A stretch of 64,000 nucleotides of DNA from Cystobasidium ongulense (taxonomy: Eukaryota > Basidiomycota > Cystobasidiomycetes > Cystobasidiales > Cystobasidiaceae), in the NCBI GenBank assembly GCA_022835595.1, contig BQUP01000006.1:310001-374000 (forward strand), given 5' to 3'. Every line of letters begins with the position of its first letter. Position 1 is the stretch's first letter. The translations under genes were made by a program, and so were the position numbers. The notes beneath the pieces are model-generated. The model saw only the letters and a list, made by a program, of their open reading frames with translations, searched no databases and was not told the origin of the DNA. Positions 34,930 to 46,965 of the stretch are shown in pieces.

Positions 34930-37529
34930 CTATCCTTCTGTATAACCGACTGTTCTGCCTCTCGTTGACTCCTCGTACAACTCCATAGTCATGCTGGCCA
35001 AGAAGCCAGGCAAACATCCCCTCTCTGCAACCCAGAAATGCAGTCCTTGCTGCACCCTCGGGCTCGTAATGAATGCTTCATTACCGCCAACAAGCTGAAG
35101 TTTACCAGGCTGACCTTTGACAGAGCTCTGACCAGGTCCAAAGACCAGCTGGTAATTACTTCCTCCAAAGACTGTCGTAAGCTTCATACGGCCGTTCTCT
35201 ACAGGTTCGACAGTGTAACCAAGTAATGACTTGCAAGCTTCGCGTAGTTCTCGTGCAGTCTTCTGGAATACCTCTCTTAAGCGATTCCGAGCCTTTTCGC
35301 CCTGATCAACCTTTGCTTGCAGTTCTTCATTCTCGGCTTGTAGATTGAGATAAGTTTGCTTGGGGATCGTATCGACGTCATGCGATGGCACGGACAGTCC
35401 TGATTCGACTGCGGCAGAATGATGCGCTGGAACATGCTGTGCTTGTTTCTCCGCTTCTTCCAGTTTCTCGAGCAATATTCGATTCTCTTCTTTTAGTCTG
35501 TCCAGCGTTTCCGTTCGTATCGCCAGATCCAGATCCGCAGGGTTTTCACGAAAAGACAGGACTTTCGTAGTTTCTGGATTGTATTCACCTCGTCCGAGTG
35601 CGTGCTTGAGTGTATCTACTTGTATATCTAGCGATTCAAGCTCGTTTTGCATTTCTGCTAGATCCTTCTGAGTGAGACGTAAAGCTAATCAATATTTCGT
35701 GAGTTTCGAGGGAGCATGACTTGGAAACTGTTTTCCCTCAGGTTTTTAAGTAGACTTACATTCTTGCAATCCCTCATTCCTGGCTATCTGTTCTGATAAC
35801 GTCTGACGTAGGCTTTCTTGCTTAGCCGTGTGCTCGCCTGATGCGCTGATATCCCCGCTTCTTGCCTGTTGAAGCTGGGCCAACGCCTGATCCAGTTCTT
35901 TGGCAACTTTCGCAGACTCTGATTTCTGGGCTTCTAGGAGTTCTTGAAGGTGACGAATCTGAAGCGTCTTCTGGTCATCGTATGCCGTAAGATTGGGCTT
36001 TATGTCGCCATCGCGTGAAGAAGTTGAGGCCATAAGCTGGCTTTCCTCAATTGCATAAGACTGAATCTGCTCCCGTAGCATTCCGAGTTCTTTTTGATCT
36101 AGATTTCGCATACGTTCGAGATTCTCCAATCGTCTGCGTAAAGTTTCCGTCTCTCCCTTCCACTTGGGCAAAATTTCAGTCCCTAACTCTTGTACTCTCG
36201 CTTCTAATTTCTGCATAAGGTCATCGCGAAGTTTTAAGTTTGCACCTGAGGACTCGAGTTTTTCTTCTAGAGAGGCAATCTCAATCTTTGCACTTGCAAG
36301 CGACCTAGCCAATTGAGCTGGCGATTCGAACTTCTCCTCTCCAGTCTCATTTTGTGAACTCTTCAGATAAATTGCCCATTCGTCTCTTTCTCTTTGTAAT
36401 ATCGCAACTTCACCTTCGGTGTCTGCGAGAGTCCGCCGTAATGCGTCCATACGTCGGACTTTGCTCTCCAAAGATAGTTTCTCTTCTTTCAGTAATTCCA
36501 CATTTGCTCTGTCCTTCTTGAGAACAGCTAGCTCCTTCGTCAGACGTGCGTTGTTCTGCTCTAATGTTCGAAGATGCTGAACTTGATGATGTAGCTCTTT
36601 ACGAAGGACATCCGAGACAGGCACGTCTGGTGTCTGTCGTCCAGGGGTTGAGGGAGATGGACGTTCTTGCAATTGCTTCTCTAGATCTCGCAAGCGTTCA
36701 TTCGCATTTTTAAGGTCCTCCTCGCTTGTCTTGAGATTTCGGTTCTCTTCATCTAAATTCTGAAGCTCTTCCTGCAAGACTTCCATCTGCTTGACGGCAT
36801 TATCTCTCTCATCCGTCATCAATTCGTGTTCATGCTTCATACGATTGTAGTCGTTTCTTAGGGTGTCATTCTCATCCTCGAGGACAGCATAGCGCTGTCT
36901 GAATTCTCCCAAGCTTGATATGAGAGTGCGTCTCTCTTCCTCGCGTTGCGAATCCTTCTCTGTATCCCTCGATGTGAACTTTTCCTCTCTGCTCATCAAT
37001 ATCGCTCTTTCCTTTTCTAATTGCTTTATTCTTTCTTGCATCGCTCCAAGCTCACGCATAAGCTGACCATTCTCGCGCTGTGAAGAGTTGAGCTGTCGTT
37101 GGAGTGCTGTAGCAGAGGATGTAGTTTCGAGATCATGACGCAGTGAAGCGAGTTTGTTCGATGGTGTTGATGGAACTGATGGAGTACTGGACCGCTTGAA
37201 TGCTGGACCTGGTGTTGGCAGACCTGCTTGGTTCGAAGTCCGCTTCAAGGTCCTGTTGACGGCGGCGGTGGACGGCGTTGCACCTCCAGGCGTGGGCAGA
37301 CCAGACGGATTGAGGGCGCTGAGCGAAGCAGAAGGGCCTGGGATCAATACGCAATGACATATTGTGAGACTGTGTTTCCAATCCTGATGCGCCTCAGAGC
37401 ACTGCGTCTCTTCTCACCTGTGCTTCTCGACAACGCTGAGCCGCCAAAGGACGTTCTGCGAGGAATTAAAGACGGTGTCGAGGCCACGAAGGAGCGATCC
37501 CCGAGCGAAGACGATGGCCTGCCACTCAT
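34930..37529 (-). CDS. MAD1: Mad1 spindle assembly checkpoint protein
   Basis: Minus strand, exons 37529-37418, 37337-35760 and 35684-34930. After a Ser/Pro/Thr N-terminal tail (SSTPSVPSTPSNK) there are about 600 residues of coiled coil (for example LRHDLETTSSATALQRQLNS). A Mad2-interaction motif KVLSFRENP at 35539-35565 fits the consensus (K/R)-hydrophobic-hydrophobic-x5-P. The C-terminal domain begins ARNRLREVFQKTARELREAC then KSLLGYTVE, matching the RWD-like Mad1 CTD, with RLR in place of the RLK used for Bub1 binding. It acts at unattached kinetochores and the nuclear pore, converting open Mad2 to closed Mad2. The stop is 113 nt from the convergent Prp3 stop. Confidence 0.93.
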
Positions 37530-37756
37530 CCCTCGTTCACGTCCCGCCCGGCGACGTTTTGTATGTGTCTGAAGAGCGTTTGTGTTTGTGGAGCAGAAGC
37601 AAGCTGGGTGGCCTCGAAAGCATGATCATGAATACGCGTGCTGCATGGATAGCTTGTAGCACAATGTTATTACATGTATTGCTATGTATTGTGACAACAC
37701 CCAATAACTGCAGGCTTGTGATCTCGCTAGCGATTCACTTTTGTTCCCAGCCTTTT

Positions 37757-38583
37757 TCAAATCACCTTGTCTCCCTTAGGGTGTGCCTTTTCCAAGAGAT
37801 CAGCACTCTTTCTAAGCGCGTCGATTCGATAGGCTGTGAAAGCATCCTCAATTCTAGATCTAATGAATGGATCTCGTGTGAGGAGTCTATTCGCTGAGAA
37901 TGTGCCTGTCATCAGGCCGAGTTCTGGAGTGTCAAATGGAGCATGGGAGAAGTCACGTCAGTCTAGAGACCATCGAGGACTTCCATAATTGTAAAGCGTG
38001 CTCACCACCGCCGACAAAGAACCCAGCAATGCTGAAGAAAGAGGCTAGCAGGAACTGTCCAACTGGAGATCTGTAGGAACGATAGCTTCACTGTCAGTTG
38101 ACGGGATGATAGAGCAAAGGCAGTGGCAAGACATACGGCTTGAAGAACTCGCTTGCATCGATGGCAGGGAAGGGCACTGTGATAGGAGTCAGACCATTGG
38201 CATCAATGGCTTGACACCCTTTGTATTAAGCTAGACGTTGTCTTACCTGTATGTCCGTCCTTGAACTGAACCGCCACCGGTCTCTCCGCCTTCTTTGCAG
38301 CATTGTAGAACTGGTATCCAGCTCTTCTGATTCTCAGACTGAGGAACAGTCCGACGCCCAGTCCGATAGAGGCTCCAACGGTAGTATAGATCCCGACCTT
38401 GCTGCCCGCTTTCTCGAGCAGCTCTCTGTCCGATGTGGTCAGGTCATGCTCGTAATGTCTTCTGGCGAGTTCGACGAATTCCTAGAGCGCGCCATCAGCA
38501 TCGGACCTATTGAGCAGGCAATCCAGCAGCGTGCATACTCTCTGCGGGCCTGTCAAGCGGTCAGTGTACGAAGTGTGGTTCAT
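37757..38583 (-). CDS. Conserved-looking two-TM protein of unknown function
   Basis: Minus strand, five short exons by splice consensus, starting MNHTSYTDRLTGPQREFVEL at 38583. The protein is about 185 residues. TM1 is glycine-rich (VGASIGLGVGLFLSLRIRR), followed by a basic flank. A second hydrophobic segment VGQFLLASFFSIAGFFVGGE follows after FPAIDASEFFKP. The C-terminal part is amphipathic and charged (RSRIEDAFTAYRIDALRKSA). The junctions PQR/EFVEL, FVGG/ELGLMTG and KP/SPVGQF all restore frame, which supports the model. A glycine zipper next to basic residues is typical of organelle inner-membrane proteins, but location and role are unknown. Confidence 0.65.
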
Positions 38584-38910
38584 CGTGGTGGTGTCGCGGA
38601 GATGAAGTCGATGATCGAAGGTCGGTACAGAGGTAAGCGAGCGCAAGCTTCAAGTGCGCGTATAGCTTTTCGAAGAGACCGTCAAAAGTGGTAGCATTGC
38701 GATGGTACAGTAGCGGTAACATGTATAGAATGCATATTTCATCTTATGACGTCTAATATCCAATGTCATTCCCCGGTAACTGTAATATTCCGTGAATAAG
38801 CGACTACTTTTCGCCACGTTCCGTGACAACAAAAAGTTAACTTCCCGGCATTTTGCATTTCGCATTCTCTCTTTCCTATCCACCGCACAGAACAAACAAG
38901 CCAACACAAA
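38584..38910. promoter_or_regulatory. Divergent promoter region
   Basis: The 327 nt between the two-TM protein (-) and the glutathione S-transferase (+). Nothing else recognised. Confidence 0.4.
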
Positions 38911-39754
38911 ATGCAGCCATTAACACTGCACGCCCACTCTACTGGGCCTAACCCCATCAAGATCGCAATTGCATGCGAGTACTTGAAGGTCCCATACACG
39001 ATAAAGATGTGGAACTTTGGCGATGATGCAGAGACGGGAGTCAAAGGAACAGCTTTCTTGAAAATCAACGAGAATGGTCGTGTTCGTGAGTCTATCACAT
39101 AACTTCACCTCTTTGCTCCCGAGCTTCCACTCTTGCCTGTTATTCAAGCTGACCCGGCATCCTTTTTTGCCGCCACTCGGCAGCTGCGCTGGAAGATCCC
39201 AATACTGGAGTCGTTTCATGGGAGTCTGGAGCTATCATGAATTACATTCGACGAGTCTACGACAAGGATAATAAGATTGGCCCTCGTGGTACATCAGAAC
39301 AGGCTATTGTCGATTTTGAAAAGTGGGAATACTTCCTTCTGTCGACATTAGGTCCTTTCACTGGTCAGACCAACTGGGTAGGTCTTTCTATACTTTTGCT
39401 CGAGATGCAATCGATACATCCGACTGATACTGTGTTTCTTGTTATATCACACCACAGTTCCGACACTACCACTCCAGCAAGAATCAAGATGCCCTAGACC
39501 GATATTCTGCCCAGACAGACCGATGCTACAGCGTCCTCGAGGGACAGCTAAAGAAGAGCGAAGGCAAGAGCATCCTACCAGAAGGAATTACAGCCGTAGA
39601 CTGCCACTTTGAACCTTGGGTTCGACAGCATGGCTGGGCTGGTGTCTCCATTGAGCCTTACCCAATGATTCAGAAATGGTTAGAGAACTTCCAGAAGCAA
39701 CCTGAGGTGCAAGCTGCGTACGAGAAGGTTAAAGCTACTCCTATGCCCAAGTAG
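38911..39754 (+). CDS. Glutathione S-transferase (Ure2/GTT-like)
   Basis: Exons 38911-39085, 39184-39377 and 39458-39754 give 221 residues, a standard cytosolic GST length. The N-terminal thioredoxin-like half reads LTLHAHSTGPNPIKIAIACE with the P-N-P-x-K turn of the Ure2p-type group, then TAFLKINENGRVPALEDPN (the cis-Pro VPAL) and the E-S dipeptide of WESGAIMNYI that binds glutathione gamma-glutamyl. The C-terminal helical half includes EYFLLSTLGPFTGQTNWF and DCHFEPWVRQHGW. It conjugates glutathione to electrophiles or acts as a peroxidase in the cytosol. The last residues (VKATPMPK) are usual for fungal GSTs. Confidence 0.93.
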
Positions 39755-42192
39755 AGCAGTCGAAAAACGTTCAAGCTAGATATCTGCAGAAATAGAAACA
39801 TTCGTCTGGTTTAAGCTTGGTTTCGTAAAGATACTGCGTCCACAAACTGACACCAGGAAGGCCGCGCTGATTCTTGCAGCTAGAAGGGTATACAGATTGC
39901 AAAGACATGGATGAAATAAGGTTCCCATTTTGATGAAATCTGGTCATCAGTCTAATCAAGAATCACCTTTGCTTGCGATTCCAGTGGGTTCTAACAAAGT
40001 TCACTGCTATACATACTTCTGTTTCTTGTGCGACATTGCGGCAGTGGGCGTGACAAGCTCTTAGGCCACTGTTAGGTTCGAAGAGTTCAAACGCATGATT
40101 GTAGCTGGTAATATCCACCCACTCCAACAGCGTTGCGTTGTTCTCTTCATGAGTTCCGAGTCTGATCTGATCACGTGATTGAAGAGGCGAAAAGGCGTCG
40201 ACTGGTTAGCATATCGTTTCACTCCTTTCAAATTAGAGGAGTGTGGGAAGGCATTGTAGCATCTAAACATTCCAGTCAGGTATCTAATTCCAACAGTAAT
40301 GCTTGGAGATGCCGTACTCGAGACTTTGTAATTCGGAGGCAAAGCAAGGCTAAGTTGCTGGCTTGCTGCGGCCACGGCTGCAGCCGTATTTCCCAACCTC
40401 GTCTTAAGCCAAAGATAAGCAGATGAGAATCTGACTATATATATAAAACCACTTTACTAGATCTATGACCCGAATAGCTTGCTCCCGGAAGCCCCACTAT
40501 TCGGAGAAGTACAGAATTAACCAGATCCTCACAGAGGAAACTAAAACAATCAATTGAGAAGTGCAAAGCTACCATACAGATGTTTCTTGATACAATAAAT
40601 TCTCATGTCCGTCATAACAAGCACTTACGATGTCTTTCGGAAATTGAGTCTTTCCAAGAAAGCCTTAACCACTTGGAGCTTCCAGGGTTGTAGGTTTTGC
40701 CAAACCTGAATTTCCGGTGATGCATGAGATAGGCTGTCCGGCACTTAACTCATCCAAAAACCATATATGAGCATGATTAGCCATAGCTCTTTCTACTCTC
40801 ACTTTATCTATTCCTGAATGGGTGTCTCATTTGTGTAGTGTCAGGATCTCTTAGCAGATCACGTGCGGCTTGCTTTACCGATGAGCGTACGAGTCGCAAA
40901 TGGGCTTCCTACCTGCACAAGAGAGCTTAGAGCTACGTAAGATTGCATATACTCCTTCCAAGCCGGTATAAATGGATTATAACGCCTGAGTCATGCCCGC
41001 GAACAACCTTCGGAAGCGAGTTTCTCATGGACATGATGTCTGATAGTCCCATGAAAGTCCGGCCACAGATAGAACAGGAATTTACCAACATCATTAGTTT
41101 CCTAATTGGTCATTGGCCATGTGTCGTAGCTTGCTATGAAGGAAGCCTAGAAAACTCGCATTCACCTGATGCTACTCCTAGCGATATAGTTAGCGATTAG
41201 GTGGTTCCGTCAGCCTGAATCTAACCGGTAACCTGCGCACTTATAAGTTATAGTACATCGAAGTCAATTGCAAATCCAGGCTGAAGTTCTTATTAGTAGT
41301 CCTAGTCCAGAGCAACTGGAGTGGATGTCGAACATTGCGGCTTTGTTGGGTATGCTCAGCCTTTCGCTGTGAGCCGCATAGGCAAGTGTTCCAGAGATGC
41401 CATGATCGGGCCCAGGGAAGAAGGACAGGCGCGAAAGCAACCTCAATGGAAGTCCAAGTGATATAGTGGACGGACTCCACCTGCCTACTGTACCATTCAG
41501 GATTACGCGTTACGGGGTACAACATCCCCGCGGCGACTGAGCACGCGTCTCTTGTGGAACAGGATAACGTGCGCATGCTTCGTTCGGGGTGGTGACGATG
41601 CCGGGCAGAGCCAAACAGGAGCCTTGAAAGCTGGCAGGCAGGCAGGCTGACAGAATTGGGGTGGTCGCACACACCAGCTACTTGGAAAGCACAACTGCAA
41701 GATGACTGTCGCAGGCATGCTCCTTCAGGTCCCTCGCTTTGCTAGATGCATGCATGCTTGTCAGTGTCAGGCTGGGAAGACTGAAACACAAAGACATGCT
41801 ACGGTACTCTGCTGCACCGCAGACAGTGACATGCACCGTACAAGAAGGAAAGCGGGGCCCACAGCGTTCTACCGTATCCTAACGCACCTCTCGCCCGTGA
41901 TCCCCCCACCGACTCTATCTGTGAAACCGAATGATCCTCTGGCATGTCTGCAACCTTGGTAGACTTTTCTTTCAAACTCGGTCGAATGCCGCTAGAGTTC
42001 CTCGGGCAGGAAAGCCGTGCCTGGGAGCCTTGATATCGCACGGAAGTCTTTGGCGAATTGTACAGTAGTGCGCCTGCTGCAACTGCTTCGTTCGTCCTCG
42101 TCTCGTCAGCTCTCTTACCTTGAACGATGATATAGGCACGACTTAGTGAGAAAACATCCTTGTCCACAGCAGCGTCTGCGATAGCTTCAAAC
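39755..42192. other. Gene-poor 2.4-kb intergenic stretch
   Basis: No frame here has convincing coding character, and none starts with an ATG followed by a recognisable domain. It is AT-richer than the flanks between about 40200 and 41250. Two TATA-box-like sequences occur, around 40436-40446 (TATATATAAAA) and 40965-40971 (TATAAAT), neither followed by a clear gene. A short GGCA tetranucleotide tract is at 41634-41649. The last few hundred bases hold the promoter of the seven-TM gene. A GGTTCGAAGAG at 40073 was checked as a tRNA B-box and rejected. Confidence 0.45.
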
Positions 42193-44126
42193 ATGGACGC
42201 CTTGGTCGACGCGAGAAACGAGCTTGGTGAGAGTGTTTGACGTTGATACTACTGTACGCGTCCGTCGCAACCCTCGACTGATGGTACCGTTGCATCCATC
42301 ACAGTCAATCGTCTGCTCACACGGGCACCTCCAAGCTATCGACTGCGCATCATTGTCCTGCTGGCCCTTCACGTCCTGTAAGAGAGCCTCCCTCTTCGCG
42401 CGGCAGCAGTCTGCATCGCGCTGACAACAAACTCCCTCGCGTGAGCAGCCTGTTCATTCAGAGTACTCTCTACCTGTTACTATGGTCCAGAGAATGCTAT
42501 CGCGGTGGGAAGAGCATGAAGATCATTCAGATACAGAAGACTGCTCGAGGTAGCATGATAAGCGTACAGGCACTGCCTGCGTATGCGTTTTTCCAAGTGA
42601 TAATAGGTGAGGATCCATCTGAGCATCAGCTGACATCGACTTCATGCTGTCGGATCAAGCTGATATCCTTCTGCCGCAGCTGTTCTCGGATCCATTCGTC
42701 AAGGAATCATCTACATCGGCTACTTTAACGATGGCGACCGCACACTGGCAACAGTGCTTTACGTTCCCATCCTCACAGGCGCTTGCTTCAGTGCATTGGC
42801 ATTCACTTTCTCTCATCTCAACGCTGCAATCTTACTCTTCGCTAGCAAGTCGCGTTCAAAGGTCGCCAAACGAGCCTGGATACCGCTATACAATGTTGCC
42901 TTTGTTACATTCCCACTGGTATGGGTGGGAATCCTCGTGGTCAGTCCATTCCATGCTACAACCTGCTTCTTTCTGAGCCAGTCTGATCGTCTATAACTCA
43001 TACCTACCGTCGAACCTACAAATAGTCGCAGGGCGTCAAGATTGTCGTAGCAGAAAGGAAGAATTTCAGAGCTGGCACCGAAGTTCTACCATTGCTAAAC
43101 ACAGTCATCGCGGAACCATTGCGTATGACTCCCAACATGCTCATTCAAATGCAATCCCTACAAGCAATCCTTTCTTACAATGTGCCTATAACCATTGAAC
43201 AACGGAAAGGCATATGTCTGTTAGGCATGGTGTACTGCATCTTCTTCTGCACTATGTGCATCGTTGGTCTTTGGGTCATTCAGATCCTTCGTAGAAGTGA
43301 GTGGGAGGCAATGGCCGTTCAGCATTGAACCGCCTGACTGATACGATCTTTTCATCATGCTCATCAGGCGCTAGAGAGAGCTCGCGCCTTCTTCATGAAT
43401 CACATCAGTTTGAGTGGTCATTCAAAGCCGGTCAAGAAGGTCAACAAAGAACCTCACCACACAAATCTGCTCTACCCGGACGCGGAGCACAACTTAACAG
43501 AGCCTCTTCATCACCAGGACAAGTATCTCCAACACGCAAGGTTTCCGCTAGAATAGAAGATGATGGACATACCTTGAAGAGGTTACTCAGGAATCTACAA
43601 TCATCGGTACCGCTCGTACTTGTGCTTTGCACATACTTTCCTGTAAGTGAATAAATAGAAGCCTGCCTGGTCCAGTTCGCCAGCATCCGATACAAACTCT
43701 CCGATCCCCCCTGCTCGGTAGATTGCCCTCGGTGTCTTATATCACAAGGGAGCCACTCCAGGCTGGATGTGGGAAGAATTTAAAAATGACATTTTCGCAT
43801 GGCCTTGGACAGTTATCAACAATATTATTTTCGCGAATTTCCTTTATAACAGCTTACGAAGGCCGAGCAGGAATAACTCTACCGGCACTATGACAGTCAC
43901 CCCTGATGGAGATCAGAATGAAAGCGATCTCACTCTCAGTGAAGAGCGAGGAGCCGCTAAATTGGCTGCAGAAACGTCGATACTCAATTCGGGGCTCGAA
44001 TGCGCTTATCCTCCGCCTGCTTTCGTTAAAGAAAAGACGACAATCGTAGGTGAGAAAGCTCAACAGGAAAGAATATCGAGTGAAGGTCATTCAACTACGG
44101 AAAAAGTCAATTACCCTTGGGAGTGA
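42193..44126 (+). CDS. Seven-transmembrane orphan protein (GPCR-like layout)
   Basis: Several exons join by consensus sites to a protein starting MDALVDARNELVNRLLTRAP. Seven hydrophobic segments are visible: IIVLLALHVLLFIQSTLYLL; QALPAYAFFQVIIAVLGSI; VLYVPILTGACFSALAFTF; VAFVTFPLVWVGILV; LLGMVYCIFFCTMCIVGLWV; VPLVLVLCTYFP; and WPWTVINNIIFANFLYNSL. The loop before segment 6 is long and basic, with Ser/Pro stretches (RASSSPGQVSPTRKVSARIE), and the C-terminal tail of about 95 residues is polar and charged, ending NYPWE. This layout is compatible with a heptahelical receptor, but I cannot place it in a known class. The splice model at 43643-43752 is ambiguous: either two very short introns (33 and 31 nt) flanking an exon reading FASIRYKLSDPPCS, or one 110-nt intron skipping it. 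Confidence 0.65.
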
Positions 44127-44911
44127 GACATCGGGCTGGTTCTATTGTTTTGCTTGGGGAAATGCAGTTTTGGAGTAGGGTTTTTGTTTTGGTAGGTGTA
44201 GGTGGTATCCCCTGCATGGGAAGACCATACAAAAGCCAAGGGAGTTTCTTTTTCTATAATCGTTTTCGAAGTGTGTTACATACTGCGCAATGTATCCACA
44301 TCTGTGCCTGGAAACGTGTACAGCTAGTATGCCGTAAGGAAGCACTATGAAATATCAGAAAGATCCAAGGTCCGCCAGAGGTGGTGGCGAACTTGCCTTT
44401 GAGGTTAATCGAGGTGTACGTATGTACCGTCGGTTGCTGCTGTACGAACATTGGACCGACGAGCATGGGCACATCATAGCGCAAACCTCTCAACGGCAAC
44501 GCTGAAAAGGCATGCTGTTACTGCGTGGAGCGCCTCAATGGCAGCATTGCGAGCTGCAGGGACTTCAGCTCGCGTACTTGCCCGCAAGTTGCAAGAAATG
44601 GGCGGAAGCTTTCCAACACCTTTCAACCGAGAGAGGGCTGCAACATTGCCCCTATCAAACCGAGAGTACGGAAGGCGTAGCTTCTGGCTAAGTGTCTCCT
44701 GACGGCGCGTCATGTCCGACGCTTTCCACCTTTCAGTCAACCTGCATCGCTCATCCAGCAACCAAACGAGCAGCTCTTTTCAAAGGTTTTCAAAGGGTAA
44801 AGCTACGAACTGCGAAGAAAGCCTCTTGTTCGAATCGAGTGATACGGTACGGTATGGCTGACCGCTGACCGATACGTTGCTCTCATCCATCCGCCCACCC
44901 CTGCGTATGCC
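44127..44911. other. Intergenic region
   Basis: About 785 nt between two plus-strand genes. Open frames on both strands around 44450-44760 overlap each other antisense and look non-coding. A TGTTCGAATCG at 44826 resembles a tRNA B-box but no tRNA fold was found around it. Confidence 0.4.
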
Positions 44912-46965
44912 ATGTCCGCTATCGAGGAGACCACACCAGCGCCATTGGATCCTGGTACGCACGATGTCCCTGCTCGTCAGCCTCCGCTGATTGTAGTTCT
45001 TGTCGTGGATGCTCCAATACCTCTCTACCATCTTACCCAGTTCCAACTGATGCCTCAAGTACAACAACTACTACAACGCCCGAAGGCCCCAGAGATGCAG
45101 GAGATACTAAAACTACTACAGATGCTGATGTAGTCGAAGACACTTCCCCGACCAGTACGCCTACTCGAGTGGTGCCCAATCCTGATCCGCCGACCACTAC
45201 AAGAAGAACCAGAACGAGTAATCTCACGCCAACGCCGTCGATTCCCGTGACCTCTAGAAGAACATCGCTACCGGCAGATACTTGGACCACTATCATCCGC
45301 AGTACCGCACTGCAACCGTCGAATGTCGATACCACGACCGAAGTTGTAATTGAGAACACGGCCCTGGAAAGTACCCAAGCGGCTGCGTCCATCCCAGCCG
45401 CAGTCGATGCTACTAGCTCCCAAATTGCTGGTGACGAAGCTGAGCGACATGTAAAGGGCACTGATCAGGCATATGCGCAGTCGGAGGCCCCTTTTTCTCC
45501 TTCTTCGGCTTCAAGTGCATCATCTGCGTCTCAGCGGGCCTCTCCGGGCGAAACCCTGAATACTGCCTCTATCACTGGAAAATCAACACCAGCGAATTCA
45601 GCAGAGTCGAATGGAGACGAAGGTCAAAGCGGCATGGATGGCGGCGGGAAGGCGGGCTTGGTCATCGGCGTACTTGCTGCCGTAGGAATCGTATTGCTAG
45701 CTGTCCACTTCTGGCGTAGGCGCGCTAAGATTGCTAAACGTCGAGAGTGTGAGTAGCCTACTCCGTGCAGAATCAGAAGAATGCGAACTGAACATCTGAA
45801 CTCTACAGTCTTGATACAGCAAACAAATGTTATGCGGCACAGTCGTAGTCACTCTGACTACTCTTGGAATGGCACAGATGGTGATTGGCCAGCTACGGCT
45901 GGCGAGAAGATGAGCATAGAAGACGAAAGCACCCAAGCTGTGAATTTGTCGCCTCCAGTTCTCCTGCCGAACCTGCTAGTTTCTACTGGCCGGTCCAAGC
46001 TTACCTGGTCGATCTTTGCACCCGCGAGACCGCCTTCGCCTACGGCCAGTGCGTCAGGAAGTATGGTGGTACCGCACGATCCCCGTATTTCCATCATAGC
46101 TCCTACACCCGCTAGCTCTCGAGCGAATTTGCTAGGGAACGCAAGTCAAACAAGTTCGCGAGCTTCTTCCGCATTATCTGGAAATCACTTGCATCCACTT
46201 TACTCGTATAGCACACAACAGCGCCCTTCCAGTACGCGTGGCAGAGAAAGCTTGTCTTTTGAGGTAGCGCCAGCAGGAGAACCGTCGCCCGTCCTGGCAG
46301 AACTAGCTAACCGCTTCCCAATTCCAAACCAACAAGGAGCCAATATGAGCAATCTCATGCTCGGCCAGCCCACCTTGAAACCCCTCGCATCGAACAATCC
46401 GTTCCGTAGATCTAGTGCATACTCTATCCCGCGTTATTATAGCGCAAGTCCTAAACGGTATTCATCGACCTCGGTGACTTCAAATGATGAGGGCGGCAAT
46501 CCATTCGAATTCGAGACAGAGACTCGCGCTTTGAGCATTGACTTTAGCCGAATTGGTGTTACACCAGTTCCTAGCGGACACAGTACCATAAACCCCACCA
46601 CTCCAGTCACACCCGTAAATAGGCGAAAATCCACTTCCTCATTGTCTCTATATTCTCAAGAGGGTCACGCCGCACCGCTCAATCCTTTTAGTGAGGAAGG
46701 TATCTCTTACCAAAGCACACATTCAAACAGGCAGTCTTCCCAACGTGATTCGGTACACGAAGCCTTGGATATGTCAGATAAAGCTTACCGACCTTGGTCA
46801 CCTTTGGGTATCGATTCAGGCGAGTCGTCTAGAAAAGAAAGCTTTATTTCGACACGCTCGCGTCCAGATCAAGCTGCTTGGGAGGGTGAAATGGCGGACA
46901 CTGCATCGCGTACTTCGAAGAGTTTTGATCAGATGCTTGATCTGTACTCCGGCCGCGCCATGTAG
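44912..46965 (+). CDS. Single-pass membrane protein with Thr/Ser-rich extracellular region
   Basis: Exons 44912-44954, 45041-45748 and 45809-46965 join in frame to 635 residues starting MSAIEETTPAPLDPVPTDAS. Residues 15-215 are dominated by Thr, Ser, Pro and Ala, a typical O-mannosylated stalk (TTTRRTRTSNLTPTPSIPVT). The TM helix is at about 220-240 (GLVIGVLAAVGIVLLAVHF), followed by a stop-transfer run WRRRAKIAKRRE. The cytosolic part (about 390 residues) is Ser/Pro-rich and disordered, with repeated SS/SP motifs. No WSC, lectin or other folded extracellular domain is seen, and no cleavable signal peptide in this model, so the TM helix would have to act as a signal anchor. The layout recalls fungal cell-wall stress sensors and polarity proteins such as Mid2 or Axl2 but is not a match to them. 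Confidence 0.62.

Noticed and set aside
40073-40083. GGTTCGAAGAG as a possible tRNA B-box
   Set aside because: The last two bases do not fit the CC of the consensus and no acceptor stem or A-box pairs with it.
41799-42194. 131-codon minus-strand frame ending at the seven-TM gene start
   Set aside because: It overlaps the first exon and promoter of the seven-TM gene in antisense and has no domain or usable upstream exon.
44826-44836. TGTTCGAATCG as a possible tRNA B-box
   Set aside because: No A-box at the right distance and no cloverleaf in the flanks.
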